Shown here piece after piece: positions 1 through 9,149 of a stretch of 44,389 bases of DNA; positions within the stretch are counted from its first letter, which is position 1; every line of letters starts with the position of its first letter. The notes below the pieces were generated by a model that was given only the letters and a program-made list of their open reading frames with translations, ran no database searches and had not been told where the DNA came from. The DNA comes from Pirellulaceae bacterium. Lineage in GTDB: Bacteria > Planctomycetota > Planctomycetia > Pirellulales > Pirellulaceae. Both the position numbers and the translations under genes were made by a program. The stretch is taken from positions 1 to 44,389 of the forward strand of contig JABDKS010000398.1 of assembly GCA_013002105.1 (NCBI GenBank), written 5' to 3'.

Positions 1-1
1 T

Positions 2-127
2 GCCAAAGGCATCCGACCCCATCTGGTCCTGGAGCAAGCGGTCGAAGAGCGATCTCCTAACCGGATGACGGTTGTCGAGGCTCATCATCGCAGTCGATTG
101 AATCTAGTCGAGGGATTGAGGTCGTAG
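2..127 (+). CDS. Possible 3' end of an upstream gene (partial, unknown)
   Basis: An open frame enters from the left edge and ends at a TAG at 125-127, giving about 41 residues. The piece is charged and soluble-looking (it contains RPHLVLEQAVEERSP) and ends NLVEGLRS. I do not recognise a family. It could be the C-terminal tail of a plus-strand gene that lies mostly outside the window, or a chance open frame; the other two frames stop at about 60 and 67. Low confidence. Confidence 0.3.
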   Translation, partial: AKGIRPHLVLEQAVEERSPNRMTVVEAHHRSRLNLVEGLRS

Positions 128-458
128 GCTAAACACCGACCGAAGACCGAATATCAACGACTGAAAGCGGCGAGATTTACGTCGGGGCAATCGCGGGCAC
201 TGGACAACGATTACTTGCTTTTGGGCGATAATTGGTCACGCATGCCAGTGGTTCGTGGAATCGCGTTCGAGTCTGTGTCAGACTGCTGAGTTGGACAGCG
301 CGACTTTGGAATCAGAAAGCTGTGTTTTCCCGTCCGGATAGCCGCGGTTCCATCCGAAGACAACCGAGGCTATCGCCCATCGGCTAATGAAAAGTGGCGC
401 TGTCAAGTTAGACACCGCCGCGAACCCGGTTTCAGGTATGTCTGCTGTGCGTCATTGA
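128..458. other. Intergenic region upstream of the DUF1592 gene
   Basis: This 331-base stretch has no convincing open frame. It holds the first copy of the hairpin repeat at 337-403, described separately. The promoter of the cytochrome-domain gene at 459 must lie in it or further upstream, but I see no clear -35/-10 pair. Confidence 0.5.
337..403 (+). repeat. REP-like hairpin repeat, copy 1
   Basis: The arms GATAGCCGCGGTT (337-349) and AACCGAGGCTATC (362-374) pair with one mismatch around a 12-base loop. They are followed by a conserved 29-base tail that contains CCCATCGGCTAATGAAAAG. A second copy lies at 35287-35353 with the same spacing; outside the variable loop the two differ only by T/C at 395. 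The repeat sits between genes, as REP-type elements do. Confidence 0.8.
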
Positions 459-3215
459 ATGGATAGAAGCGTGAAATCATTGCTACTAGTTGCTCTAGTC
501 TTTACCGCGGTCGTGTGCCTGCAGCATGCTGCGACCGCAACGGAGCAAGTCCGTATCTTTTTGAAATCGAATTGCATCGAGTGTCACGGCGGAGAAGATG
601 CAGCAGCCGGATTGGACCTGGAATCACAACCTTTTTATCCGGCTGACAGTAACGCACACGAGACGTGGATCAAGATCCATGATCGCGTTGCCGCGGGCGA
701 AATGCCCCCGGTGGAATTTGGCGAAGTCGATGCCAAACGAAAACAAGCTTTTCTTGAAGCTCTCTCGGCACCGCTGATCCAGGCCATTCGTACTCAGCAG
801 CGAGTTTCCGGACGCGGTGTAGTGCGGCGACTCAATCGCGTGGAGTACGAAACGGTATTGAGTGATCTTCTGGGGATTCCGCTCCGTATCCAAGAGCGAT
901 TGCCAAGTGACGCGAAGAAAGACGGATTCGACACAGTGGGGGCAGCGCTGAATGTTTCATCGGTCCAGATGGAGGCCTGGTTGGAAACACTTGATGCGGT
1001 TTTGGACGATGCGACCGTGCTTTACGAAAAACCGGCGAGGCAGAAATGGAAACTTGACTATCGTGATACCACCGGCATCATGCAGGAGTACCGCCGGACA
1101 GGCCCCTTTCACATCTTGCCTGATGGAGTGGCATTCTTTGCGCCGGAGAAGCATGCGCATCTGAATGCTTTGCTGGATCATTTCACGGTTCCGTATTCGG
1201 CCGTTTACCGCGTGAAAGTGTCGGCCTATACGATCCGCTCGGACGAACCCATCACATTGACGATCCGCGCAGGGGGACCGGGCCATAGCGAAAGCGACGA
1301 AGTTCCCAAAACGCTGCTCGGTCATGTCAGCGTGGTTGCCGGCAAACCGCAGATCTTTCAATTCGAGCAGCGACTACAACGCGGGCAGTTCTTCCGAATC
1401 TACCCCGCTTCGTTGCCGTACATGCGATTTATTCCTCAACTGAAAGAGCGACAGAAGGACTATCGTGGTCCCGGAGTGGTCGTTCAGTGGGTCGAAGTCG
1501 ATGGTCCCATCTTCGCTTCGAACGACTCGGCGATGGGTGAATCAGATCGTTTTTCCGAGGCGACGGAGGATCATCGAAATGTCGATCCAACATGGCCGCC
1601 AAGGTCGCACCAACAATTGTGGGGAGGGGTGAAAACCCAGCCGATTGCTGAGGCACAGACGAATGCCGATCCGAACGAACATCTGACCCAACCTCCGACT
1701 CAGGTTGCCAAACCCAAGCTGACACGAGTGACGCCAAACAAACGAAGCAAGGACGGTCCCGTTGGCCAATGGCATTACGATCCCAAACAAGACGCCGGTG
1801 GTGAACCGATCTACCGACGCGCTCGAATCCCCGATCCACTGCGGTCCACGATGCGATTTGTTGTCGATAATCCAAAAGCCGAATCGTCGCGATTGCTGAC
1901 ACGATTCTTGCCGCTGGCCTACCGTCGACCGGTTGCTCAAGCCGAAACGCAACGTTTTGTGTCACTGGTTCACCGTTGGCTTGACGAGGGCGATGACTTT
2001 GAGACGGCCATGCGTGCCGGGTATCAAGCTGTATTGACTTCGCCCGGATTTCTTTATCATCAGTCCAGTCTTCCTGCCGGGTACGTCGCCGGATCGTCAC
2101 CCCCCGTCACGTCAACCAGCAGAATTCCCGGTCCGGAATTAAGCGATCATGCACTTGCTGAACGACTGTCCTTTTTTCTGTGGAATAGCGTTCCAGATAA
2201 CCGATTGCTTCGGTTGGCGGCTACGGGCGAATTGGGTCGCAATGCAAATTTACGGCAGCAAGTCGAACGAATGCTCAATGATCCTAAATCGGAGCGATTC
2301 GTGGAGGACTTTTTGGGGCAGTGGCTCGATCTTCGGCAACTCGAATTCACATCGCCAGATTCGGATCTTTATCCCGAGCACGATCCTGTGTTGCAGTGGT
2401 CGTTCGCCGAAGAGACGCATCGTTTCTTCCGCGACTTGCTCGACCATGACTTAAGCGTGCGCAACATTGTTGACTCGAATTTCACGATGGTCAATCGTCG
2501 TCTCGCCGCCCATTATGGCATCGACGGTGTCGACGACATGGCGTTTCGCAAAGTCCTGCTACCGAAAGATTCGGTCCGCGGCGGTGTGCTGACTCAAGCG
2601 AGTGTGCTGAAGGTGACCGCCAATGGCACGACGACTTCGCCCGTGGTTCGTGGTGCTTGGGTATTGGAAAAAATCATCGGTAAGCCCGCCGACCCGCCGC
2701 CACCTGGGATTCCAGCGATCGAGCCGGATATTCGCGGCGCGACGACCGTCCGACAACAACTCGAGCAGCATCGCGACGTTGCAAGCTGCGCCACCTGTCA
2801 CAACAAAATCGACCCACCGGGAGTGGCGTTAGAAAACTTTGACGTGATCGGGGCGTGGCGAGATCACTATCGTGCCCTGGATCCGCAAAGGGCCGATGAA
2901 GTGGTTCGCTACTTGCCGAATCAATCCGTCCCGATCAAATACACGAACGGATTGCCGGTTGACGCATCCGACCAGTTCGCCGACGGGCGTACATTTGCGG
3001 ACATTCGCGGGTTCAAGCAGCACCTGCTTTCGGACCCCGATCAAATAGCGCGCAACGTGATCGAGAAACTAGTCGTTTACGCCACCGGCGCACCCGTGTC
3101 GTTCGCTGACCGTGATCAGATCGAGACGATCATTGAACAAACACGCGGTAGTGAACATGGACTTCGCAGCTGCATCCACCAAATCGTTCAGAGCGAGATG
3201 TTTCGCTCGCGTTAA
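459..3215 (+). CDS. Planctomycete cytochrome-domain protein (PSCyt1/DUF1587/DUF1592/DUF1588/DUF1585)
   Basis: This 918-residue exported protein starts with a signal peptide (about residues 1-27, hydrophobic core SLLLVALVFTAVV). A c-type haem motif CIECH follows at residues 39-43 (PSCyt1). Next come a DUF1587-like stretch with VRRLNRVEYETVLSDLLG near 120-140, a DUF1592 region with FLPLAYRRPV, and a DUF1588 region with RGGVLTQASVL that carries a second haem motif CATCH. The DUF1585 domain closes the C-terminus. The family is greatly expanded in planctomycetes and is thought to act in the periplasm, perhaps in redox steps of polymer breakdown; its substrate is unknown. The stop codon overlaps the start region of the next gene (TAATG), so the two are translationally coupled. 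A central region (about 355-470) rich in Pro, Thr and charged residues is probably a linker. Confidence 0.93.
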   Translation: MDRSVKSLLLVALVFTAVVCLQHAATATEQVRIFLKSNCIECHGGEDAAAGLDLESQPFYPADSNAHETWIKIHDRVAAGEMPPVEFGEVDAKRKQAFLEALSAPLIQAIRTQQRVSGRGVVRRLNRVEYETVLSDLLGIPLRIQERLPSDAKKDGFDTVGAALNVSSVQMEAWLETLDAVLDDATVLYEKPARQKWKLDYRDTTGIMQEYRRTGPFHILPDGVAFFAPEKHAHLNALLDHFTVPYSAVYRVKVSAYTIRSDEPITLTIRAGGPGHSESDEVPKTLLGHVSVVAGKPQIFQFEQRLQRGQFFRIYPASLPYMRFIPQLKERQKDYRGPGVVVQWVEVDGPIFASNDSAMGESDRFSEATEDHRNVDPTWPPRSHQQLWGGVKTQPIAEAQTNADPNEHLTQPPTQVAKPKLTRVTPNKRSKDGPVGQWHYDPKQDAGGEPIYRRARIPDPLRSTMRFVVDNPKAESSRLLTRFLPLAYRRPVAQAETQRFVSLVHRWLDEGDDFETAMRAGYQAVLTSPGFLYHQSSLPAGYVAGSSPPVTSTSRIPGPELSDHALAERLSFFLWNSVPDNRLLRLAATGELGRNANLRQQVERMLNDPKSERFVEDFLGQWLDLRQLEFTSPDSDLYPEHDPVLQWSFAEETHRFFRDLLDHDLSVRNIVDSNFTMVNRRLAAHYGIDGVDDMAFRKVLLPKDSVRGGVLTQASVLKVTANGTTTSPVVRGAWVLEKIIGKPADPPPPGIPAIEPDIRGATTVRQQLEQHRDVASCATCHNKIDPPGVALENFDVIGAWRDHYRALDPQRADEVVRYLPNQSVPIKYTNGLPVDASDQFADGRTFADIRGFKQHLLSDPDQIARNVIEKLVVYATGAPVSFADRDQIETIIEQTRGSEHGLRSCIHQIVQSEMFRSR

Positions 3216-3262
3216 TGAACGCAGGCCGACATCGTCGCACCGTACAAAACGAAACCAAACTC

Positions 3263-4534
3263 ATGTATCGCAGAAATCTCATTCGTGCCGCTGGAGTAAC
3301 ACTGGCACTACCGCTTTTGGATTCCTTGCGACCGCGTAAGGTTTCGGCCAACGAACCCCATTATCAAAACGATGGTGTGCCGCGGCGAATGGTCTGCATT
3401 TGCAATAACCTGGGTTTGCATTTGCCGCATTTCATTCCGGAGGGGACGGGGTACGGCTGGAAACCGTCACGCTATCTCAAGGAATTGGAGCAATTTCGCA
3501 AGCAGATGACTGTCTTCAGCGGTGTCTCGCATCCCGAAGTGGACGGAGGGCACCCTGCACAAAAGAGTTTTCTCACTTGTGCACCGCACCCCGGCGGGAG
3601 CAGTTTCAAGAATTCCATCTCGCTGGATCAGTATGCGGTCGACTTTATCGGGCGCGAGACGAGGTTTCCTTCGCTAGCGTTGTGTGCCAATGGTAATGAC
3701 ACGCTGTCGTGGACGCGCGCGGGTGTTCCAATTCCTGGTGCAACGCGACCATCGCAAGTGTTCTCAAAACTTTTTCTGACCGGTAGTGAGACGGAAGTCG
3801 ATGCCCAAATCCGCCGATTGCGGCACGGACAAAGCATCATGGACACCGTGATGGATCAAGCACGGGTTATCAAAGGCAAACTCGATGGAAAGGATCGCCA
3901 AAAATTTGACGAATACGTCACGTCGGTTCGTGAAGTCGAGCGACAGATGGTCCGTCAACAACAATGGGAACGAAAACCGAAGCCCAAGGTCAACACTCGA
4001 CCGCCCAAGGATATCCGTGATCAAGCCGATGTGATCAGCCGTGCGGAATTGATGTTTGATTTGACAGCCCTTGCCTTACAGACCGACTCGACACGCCTGA
4101 TCACCATCATGATGGAAGGATTCTTTATCGTTCCGCCGATCGCAGGCGTTGAAGAAGGCTATCACACGGTTTCGCATCACGGGCAGAATCCTCGCAAAAT
4201 CCAGCAGCTTGCACTGATCGAAACGGAGCACATGAGAGCACTCGCATCGCTGTTGAGAAAATTGGACCAGACTCATGAACAGGGCGATACACTTTTGGAT
4301 CGCACGATGGTGATGTACGGCAGCAACATGGGTAATGCCAGCAGCCACGACAACCGCAATTTGCCAGTGATCCTTGCCGGCGGCGGATTCAAACATGGGC
4401 AACACCTGGGATTTGACCAGTCGGATAATTACCCCTTACCGAACCTTTACGTCAGCATGTTGCAGCGTCTTGGAATCGAAACAGATCGTTTTGCCAGCAG
4501 CACTGGGACGATGCGAGGTTTGGAAACGGTTTGA
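3263..4534 (+). CDS. DUF1552 family protein
   Basis: This is the usual partner of DUF1592 proteins in planctomycetes. The frame is open from an ATG at 3215 that overlaps the previous stop. I prefer the internal ATG at 3263 because it gives MYRRNLIRAAGVTLALPLL, an Arg-containing n-region followed by a hydrophobic stretch, which resembles the Tat-like leader common in this family. The product is about 423 residues. The body contains the family's early motif CICNNLGLH, a SGVSHPEVDGGH segment, and YGSNMGNASSHDN near the C-terminus. The last two resemble metal-site loops of the alkaline phosphatase/sulfatase-like fold. Biochemical function is unknown; it is presumably exported with its DUF1592 neighbour. 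Confidence 0.92.
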   Translation: MYRRNLIRAAGVTLALPLLDSLRPRKVSANEPHYQNDGVPRRMVCICNNLGLHLPHFIPEGTGYGWKPSRYLKELEQFRKQMTVFSGVSHPEVDGGHPAQKSFLTCAPHPGGSSFKNSISLDQYAVDFIGRETRFPSLALCANGNDTLSWTRAGVPIPGATRPSQVFSKLFLTGSETEVDAQIRRLRHGQSIMDTVMDQARVIKGKLDGKDRQKFDEYVTSVREVERQMVRQQQWERKPKPKVNTRPPKDIRDQADVISRAELMFDLTALALQTDSTRLITIMMEGFFIVPPIAGVEEGYHTVSHHGQNPRKIQQLALIETEHMRALASLLRKLDQTHEQGDTLLDRTMVMYGSNMGNASSHDNRNLPVILAGGGFKHGQHLGFDQSDNYPLPNLYVSMLQRLGIETDRFASSTGTMRGLETV

Positions 4535-4667
4535 TTTCAATTCAAGGTTTTCGTTTGACTGATGTCCACGGCATCGTCGTCGATGAAGTTGTCGCGTAGG
4601 ACGCTCAAACGTCGCACCGCAAAACCGTCGTTGTGATCGCGATTTGTCTTAGAACGAATCAAGAACG

Positions 4668-5525
4668 CTACGCCTTTAAGCCGTCGGGCAATCCATTTGG
4701 AAAGACGGCTTCGATCACCTCGGCGATGTATTGGCGTCGGTTGGCCGGTTTTGGGTGGGTGCTCATCATCTCAGGCGTGTCATGCCCTCCGCCGGCTTCT
4801 TCCAAAATTCGCATGACACCGATCATCGCATGGGGGTCATAACCAGCCGTTGCGGTAAGTTCGACGCCCCATTTATCTGACTCAAGTTCGTCATCGCGTC
4901 CATATTTCATGTTCACCATCTGACCAATCGCGGCGGCCATTTGGGCTGATTGTTGAGATCCACCAGCAACACCGGCGGCACCGACGAGACCTTGGGTCAA
5001 CTTTTGTTGCGCCAAACGCTGGGCACCGTGTCGCATCAGTACGTGACCGACCTCGTGACCCAGGACTCCGGCAAGTTGACCTTCTGTTTCTAGACGATTA
5101 TAGAGTGCTGCGGTGATAAACACCTGACCGCCGGGAAGTGCGAATGCGTTGACCGTTTGTTCATCGGCCAGCAGGTGAAACTCGAAGCGAAAGGGATTCT
5201 GACCTCCGCGCAGATCCACAATTTGATCAACGGCCTGGACCAGGCGTTGTCCAATTCGGTCCACACGTTCTTGAGCGTCACGGTCACGATGCAATCCGCC
5301 ATGTTGGGCCGCCATCTGTGGTGCCGCCTGCAATCCGAGCGCAATCTCTTCATCCGGAGAAATGGCGACACGCTGAGTTTCGCCGGTGATCGGGTTATTT
5401 TCGCTGGTGGAGAAATACGAAATCATGGAAAAAACCGCGATCCCGATTGCGATGAGCAACCGAATCGGAATTCCCGTTCGCTGTTTGCGACCGCGACCAT
5501 AAACGTTGTGGCGAACGAATCTCAT
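4668..5525 (-). CDS. M48 family zinc metalloprotease, membrane anchored
   Basis: The 285-residue protein has one N-terminal membrane segment (about residues 20-38, IRLLIAIGIAVFSMISYF). A peptidase M48 domain follows with the zinc motif HEVGH at 157-161 and the downstream Glu ligand in ELESDKWG. The sequence FALPGGQVFI before the HEVGH helix is typical of the BepA/LoiP/Oma1-like branch of M48. It probably faces the periplasm and degrades misfolded membrane or envelope proteins. It is close behind a small membrane-protein gene on the same strand (17-base gap), so the two may be co-transcribed. Its 3' end converges on the DUF1552 gene. Confidence 0.92.
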   Translation of the reverse strand: MRFVRHNVYGRGRKQRTGIPIRLLIAIGIAVFSMISYFSTSENNPITGETQRVAISPDEEIALGLQAAPQMAAQHGGLHRDRDAQERVDRIGQRLVQAVDQIVDLRGGQNPFRFEFHLLADEQTVNAFALPGGQVFITAALYNRLETEGQLAGVLGHEVGHVLMRHGAQRLAQQKLTQGLVGAAGVAGGSQQSAQMAAAIGQMVNMKYGRDDELESDKWGVELTATAGYDPHAMIGVMRILEEAGGGHDTPEMMSTHPKPANRRQYIAEVIEAVFPNGLPDGLKA

Positions 5526-5542
5526 TGGAATTCCCCGATAGG

Positions 5543-5878
5543 TTACTTAGATGTGCTGACAGATGTGGCGTGTGTGGAATGATCATCACACGGCTTCGAC
5601 TGGTGGCAGTTTTCGATGTGTGGTGCGTTGGTCAAGTATCGCGAGAACACTAGTACGTGAAGAAGAAGCATGCCCGCAAACACCGCCGCCATAATCAAAA
5701 AGCTTGTCGTCGGAATCACCGAAGCAGTCGCACCGACGAAAACAGCGAACAACGCGTACCCGAGGTAAGCAAGCCAGTCCACCGGCAGTAAGTAATCCAA
5801 GAGGACCAGGACGATCGATGCCACGAACATCGGCCAAAGGATTACCGGTGCATTGAGCTGCAGTAAAAGGTCAGCCAT
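5543..5878 (-). CDS. Small membrane protein, NfeD-like topology, function unknown
   Basis: The 111-residue protein has three predicted membrane segments: VILWPMFVASIVLVLLDYLL, LAYLGYALFAVFVGATA and SFLIMAAVFAGMLLLHVLVF. A polar, His/Ser/Thr-rich tail follows. The arrangement recalls the membrane part of short NfeD-type proteins, but I cannot see the OB-fold domain that would confirm this. It lies immediately upstream of the M48 protease gene on the same strand and may help anchor or regulate that protease. Confidence 0.7.
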   Translation of the reverse strand: MADLLLQLNAPVILWPMFVASIVLVLLDYLLPVDWLAYLGYALFAVFVGATASVIPTTSFLIMAAVFAGMLLLHVLVFSRYLTNAPHIENCHQSKPCDDHSTHATSVSTSK

Positions 5879-6445
5879 CTCGTTACCGTGAGTATGAGTT
5901 CAAGAGTGATCGCTTTGGCAAGCACGTGAAACGTTATTGCTACGTCGTATGGTGAGTATGCAATTGGCATACCAGTTGATCGACAGCTGAGTAGCCACTG
6001 CGGTTGTTGCTTGTCGAATGAAAGTCATCCGTAATCGTCGATGGATGACATGGACGCTATGCGTGACTGTCAGCGGTGTTCACGACGCGACGTTGACAGG
6101 TAAGCAGTCGAGATGGTCCGAAACCGGTCACCGATCGAGGCTACGCCAAACATGACGAATCGCAACGTGCAAGCTGGGGCGGATGCTTAGGAATTGTCAG
6201 CGAATTGAGGTTACCGGCTAAGACTCTGAAGACGGCGAAATCGAATACGAGTTGCCATTGCCAGCTTCGCCCTCATCTCGCCCGTTCGGAGTCCCGTTCG
6301 ATTTTCATCATTCGATAATGGACACGGCACAGTGCGGGCTAACTTGCCGATTGGTTTCCCACTGACGGGCGAATCTTCGCGATCGTGTTACACTGCCGCT
6401 TTTGTTAACGAGATGCCTTCACTTGGTCAATCGGTGAGTGTCCGA
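5879..6445. other. Divergent intergenic region with a short palindrome
   Basis: This region separates the minus-strand membrane-protein gene from the plus-strand MFS gene, and both promoters should lie here. The only structure I see is the inverted repeat GTATGC-aattg-GCATAC at 5956-5972, about 78 bases upstream of the membrane-protein start. Its size suits an operator for a dimeric regulator, but nothing identifies the regulator. The upstream extension of the MFS frame (6332-6445) does not look coding. Confidence 0.4.
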
Positions 6446-7726
6446 ATGCAAACCCACGACAATGTGATTGAATTTCAGCATCGCAGCTACACCATGTTGG
6501 CGTTAGTGCTGGCTGGCGAAGCCATTTTTTTTCTGCCGTTTGTGGTGGCGCGAATCTTTCGACCCACACTTTTGGACGTATTCGAGATCACAAATTTGCA
6601 GCTTGGTGTTGCCTTCTCCGCGTATGGCACGTTTGCCATGCTTTCTTATTTTCCAGGGGGGTTGCTGGCCGATCGTTTCGATGCTCGGCGGCTAATGGTT
6701 GCTGCATTGCTGTCGACGGCATTGGGCGGGATTGCGTTTGCCATGACGCCCGGTTTTCGAGCACTCGTTTGGCTGTTCGGATTTTGGGGTGTCACAACCA
6801 TTCTGATGTTTTGGGCCGCATTGATACGGGTGACCCGTCAATGGGGCGGACAACGATTGCAGGGGACCGCGTTTGGTCTGTTGGACGCTGGCAGAGGACT
6901 TTCGGCTGCAGCGATCGGTTCGATCGGTGTCGTTGCATTGGGTTGGATGTTACCCGACGCCGTCGAGACAGCAACGCTGGATCAACGCAGAGCGGCGCTT
7001 GCTCGTGTGATCCTCGGATTCACAATCGCGACCGCCGCGACTGCAATCATTGTTTGGTATGCGATCCCGGCTAGAAAGACTGCCAACCCCCTCCGCGTAG
7101 TTGCCGATTCGCCCGGAGTTCTGGCTACCGTCCGACTGCCGGCGGTCTGGGCCCAGGCGGTCGCCATCGTGTGTGCCTACGTTTGTTACAAAGGTTTGGA
7201 CGACGTCTCGCTGTTCGCACGAGATGTGATGCGGCTGGACGAAGTTCGAGCGGCTCGAGCGAGCACGATGGCGATGTGGATACGACCGCCGGCCGCGTTG
7301 GTCGCTGGGCTGGTCGCCGACCGGTGGCGTGTTTCGTCAATGATGATGATCAGCTTTGCTGTTGTTGCGTTCGGCAGTGGAATAATTGCAAGCGGATGGA
7401 TCCAGTGGGGCGGACTCTCACTTTTCTATCTAACGATCGCCACAACCAGCGCCGCCGTTTTCGGACTGCGTGGGCTGTACTTCGCGATGATGGAAGAAGG
7501 AAAGATTCCTGTGCTCACCACCGGAACAGCAGTCGGTGTGGTTTCGGTAATCGGTTTCACGCCCGATATTTTCATGGGACCACTGACGGGCTATTTACTC
7601 GATCGATCACCCGGTCCGCAGGGGCATCAACACCTGTTCGCGGTAGTCGCGTGCTTCGCAATCGCTGGATTTCTGGCGGCAGCAATGCTGCGGATAAGAA
7701 TCAGGTTGATTCGAACATTGCCGTGA
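6446..7726 (+). CDS. Major facilitator superfamily transporter
   Basis: The frame is open from 6332, but the first hydrophobic helix begins after the ATG at 6446 (MQTHDNVIEF), so I place the start there; an ATG at 6413 is also possible. The product is about 426 residues with twelve or so membrane segments. The MFS signature between helices 2 and 3 is present as GGLLADRFDARR, and a related GLVADRWR loop occurs in the second half, as expected from the internal duplication of the family. The substrate cannot be told from sequence. The 3' end overlaps the remnant of a convergent VOC gene by 26 bases. Confidence 0.88.
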   Translation: MQTHDNVIEFQHRSYTMLALVLAGEAIFFLPFVVARIFRPTLLDVFEITNLQLGVAFSAYGTFAMLSYFPGGLLADRFDARRLMVAALLSTALGGIAFAMTPGFRALVWLFGFWGVTTILMFWAALIRVTRQWGGQRLQGTAFGLLDAGRGLSAAAIGSIGVVALGWMLPDAVETATLDQRRAALARVILGFTIATAATAIIVWYAIPARKTANPLRVVADSPGVLATVRLPAVWAQAVAIVCAYVCYKGLDDVSLFARDVMRLDEVRAARASTMAMWIRPPAALVAGLVADRWRVSSMMMISFAVVAFGSGIIASGWIQWGGLSLFYLTIATTSAAVFGLRGLYFAMMEEGKIPVLTTGTAVGVVSVIGFTPDIFMGPLTGYLLDRSPGPQGHQHLFAVVACFAIAGFLAAAMLRIRIRLIRTLP

Positions 7727-8153
7727 ATCGTCGCTGCATTTCATCAGTTGCAACGTCCTCGATCGACGAACCGAGTAACCATTCGTGTCCGAACGGATCT
7801 CACAGCTTTGCTGACCGCTCTCCGTAGAACTGATCCTTTGGTTCCATCAACAACGTTGCGCCGGCTTGAACAGCGGCGTTGGTCATGTCATCAACATCCT
7901 CGACGTGCAGATGAATTGACGATCCGGTTCCGCCAAAGGCATTGGGACCCTGAATGCCGTACTCGGGATACTCATCAGAGACTAATACGGTGGTATCGCC
8001 AAATTTTAATTCGGCATGGCCGATTCGACCGTTGGGTTCCGTCAATCGAAAAGTTTCCGTCGCTCCAAAGACATCCTCGTAAAACTCGATCGCTTTGTAC
8101 GCGTCGCGAATGCGAAGATACGGGTATGCTTGCAGGATTTTGTTCTTGGTCAC
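7701..8153 (-). pseudogene. VOC (glyoxalase/PhnB-like) family gene interrupted by one in-frame TGA
   Basis: The frame starts at a GTG (8153) and reads 117 residues to a TGA at 7800-7802. It then continues in the same frame as DPFGHEWLLGSSIEDVA and on to FTAMFEST, ending at TGA 7701-7703. The intact paralogue at 19025-19471 has Arg at the stop position (AKVRDPFGHEW against AKL-stop-DPFGHEW), so a single CGA-to-TGA change explains the break. The missing 32 residues hold the final strand and the conserved HEW segment of the VOC fold. The rest is very close to the paralogue (for example SDEYPEYGIQGP and PKDQFYGER in both). Either a recent pseudogene, a readthrough gene or a sequencing error; a shortened active protein is less likely. 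Confidence 0.85.
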
Positions 8154-8559
8154 CGATTCGCTCTATGGTTAAACGAGAAAGCTACCCATCTGGCGTTTGT
8201 AGGCAATTTGTAATGCGATCTGCGATGTCACTTCAGGCCACTGTGCAAGGTTCTGTCTGTCCATTCGCTTCTCGCTTGCGTCCCCACGCATCGTAGCCTC
8301 GGCGGCACGTCGGCGTGTTTCCATTGATTCGCAATCGCTGGTCTTTGCACCACACATTTTGCACCACCCAATGGCTCTGGCGATCAATCGATCTCTGTGC
8401 CGGTTTGATCAAATGCGAGCCGCAACGGGGCGTACCGAAAACCAGTGAAGTCATCATCGAATTGACTTCTACCGTTTGAACTATTAAAACATGACTCCGT
8501 GATGCATCTTTGTTGAGTGTCAGCGGCCAACAGTTTTCGTGCGTAATCGGAGCAGAGTC
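8154..8559. other. Intergenic region, possible 72-residue minus-strand frame
   Basis: About 400 bases lie between the interrupted VOC gene and the first DUF3365 gene. A minus-strand frame at 8169-8387 encodes a basic peptide with WCKMCGAKTSDC near its start. It has no recognised family or clear ribosome binding site and I do not call it a gene. The promoter of the gene at 8560 is expected near 8460-8530 but is not obvious. Confidence 0.3.
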
Positions 8560-9117
8560 ATGAAGCGTATTGTCGTCGCAAGTCGTTTTGCAATCTTCAG
8601 TCTAATCGTTGTGATTGCATCGCAATGCGTTGTATCGCCTGAGGCGATTCTGGCGCAGGAACAGAACGGGTCTGAAACTCCCAATAAGAAAGCCGTCAAC
8701 CGTTCCCGCGAGACGGTGAAGATGCTCGATAATATTTTCAAGCAGACGATCGTGATGGTGACTGACAAGTACGTCCATGATGAGAACGACTTTGCCGCTG
8801 GAAGCGCAGCCGTTTTGCTATTCAAGAACATCTCCGAGTCGGGCGATAATAAAGTGCGGCTGATTGACGCGACAGGAGATCCCTATGAAGCAGACAACGT
8901 CGCCAAGGACGACTTTGAGAAGCAAGGAATCAAGAAGCTCAAAGCCGGTGCGAAAGGGCACGAGCAGATCGTCAAAAAAGATGGCAAATCGTATCTGCGA
9001 GCGTTGACCCCAGTACCCGTGGTCATGGAGAAGTGCATTATGTGCCATTCGCATTATGCGGATGCCAAACCAGGCGAGCCGATCGGAGCGATCAGCTACA
9101 CCGTTCCGATCAAATAG
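8560..9117 (+). CDS. Exported DUF3365 (Tll0287-like) c-haem protein
   Basis: The ATG at 8560 follows a GGAG ribosome binding site and begins a signal peptide (MKRIVVASRFAIFSLIVVIAS). The product has about 185 residues. The domain is the PAS-like DUF3365 fold, which carries one c-type haem at the motif CIMCH near the C-terminus, followed by SHYADAKPGEPIGAISYTVPI. Family members are periplasmic haem sensors or electron carriers, often forming the input part of signalling proteins. Here it stands alone. A second protein of the same type follows after a 32-base gap, so the two probably form an operon. The upstream GTG at 8539 is less likely as start. Confidence 0.85.
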   Translation: MKRIVVASRFAIFSLIVVIASQCVVSPEAILAQEQNGSETPNKKAVNRSRETVKMLDNIFKQTIVMVTDKYVHDENDFAAGSAAVLLFKNISESGDNKVRLIDATGDPYEADNVAKDDFEKQGIKKLKAGAKGHEQIVKKDGKSYLRALTPVPVVMEKCIMCHSHYADAKPGEPIGAISYTVPIK

Positions 9118-9149
9118 GTCGGCAAGCTGCACAACGTTGGACCAAAAAC

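Noticed and set aside
1429..2100. 223-codon minus-strand frame inside the DUF1592 gene
   Set aside because: It is antisense to a well-supported protein, highly basic and without domains.
7171..7827. 218-codon plus-strand frame overlapping the MFS gene end
   Set aside because: It is an out-of-frame shadow; the MFS frame has membrane helices and family motifs throughout.
8169..8387. 72-codon minus-strand frame with CxxC upstream of the interrupted VOC gene
   Set aside because: There is one CxxC and one more Cys without a second pair, no homology that I recognise, and no counterpart upstream of the VOC paralogue.
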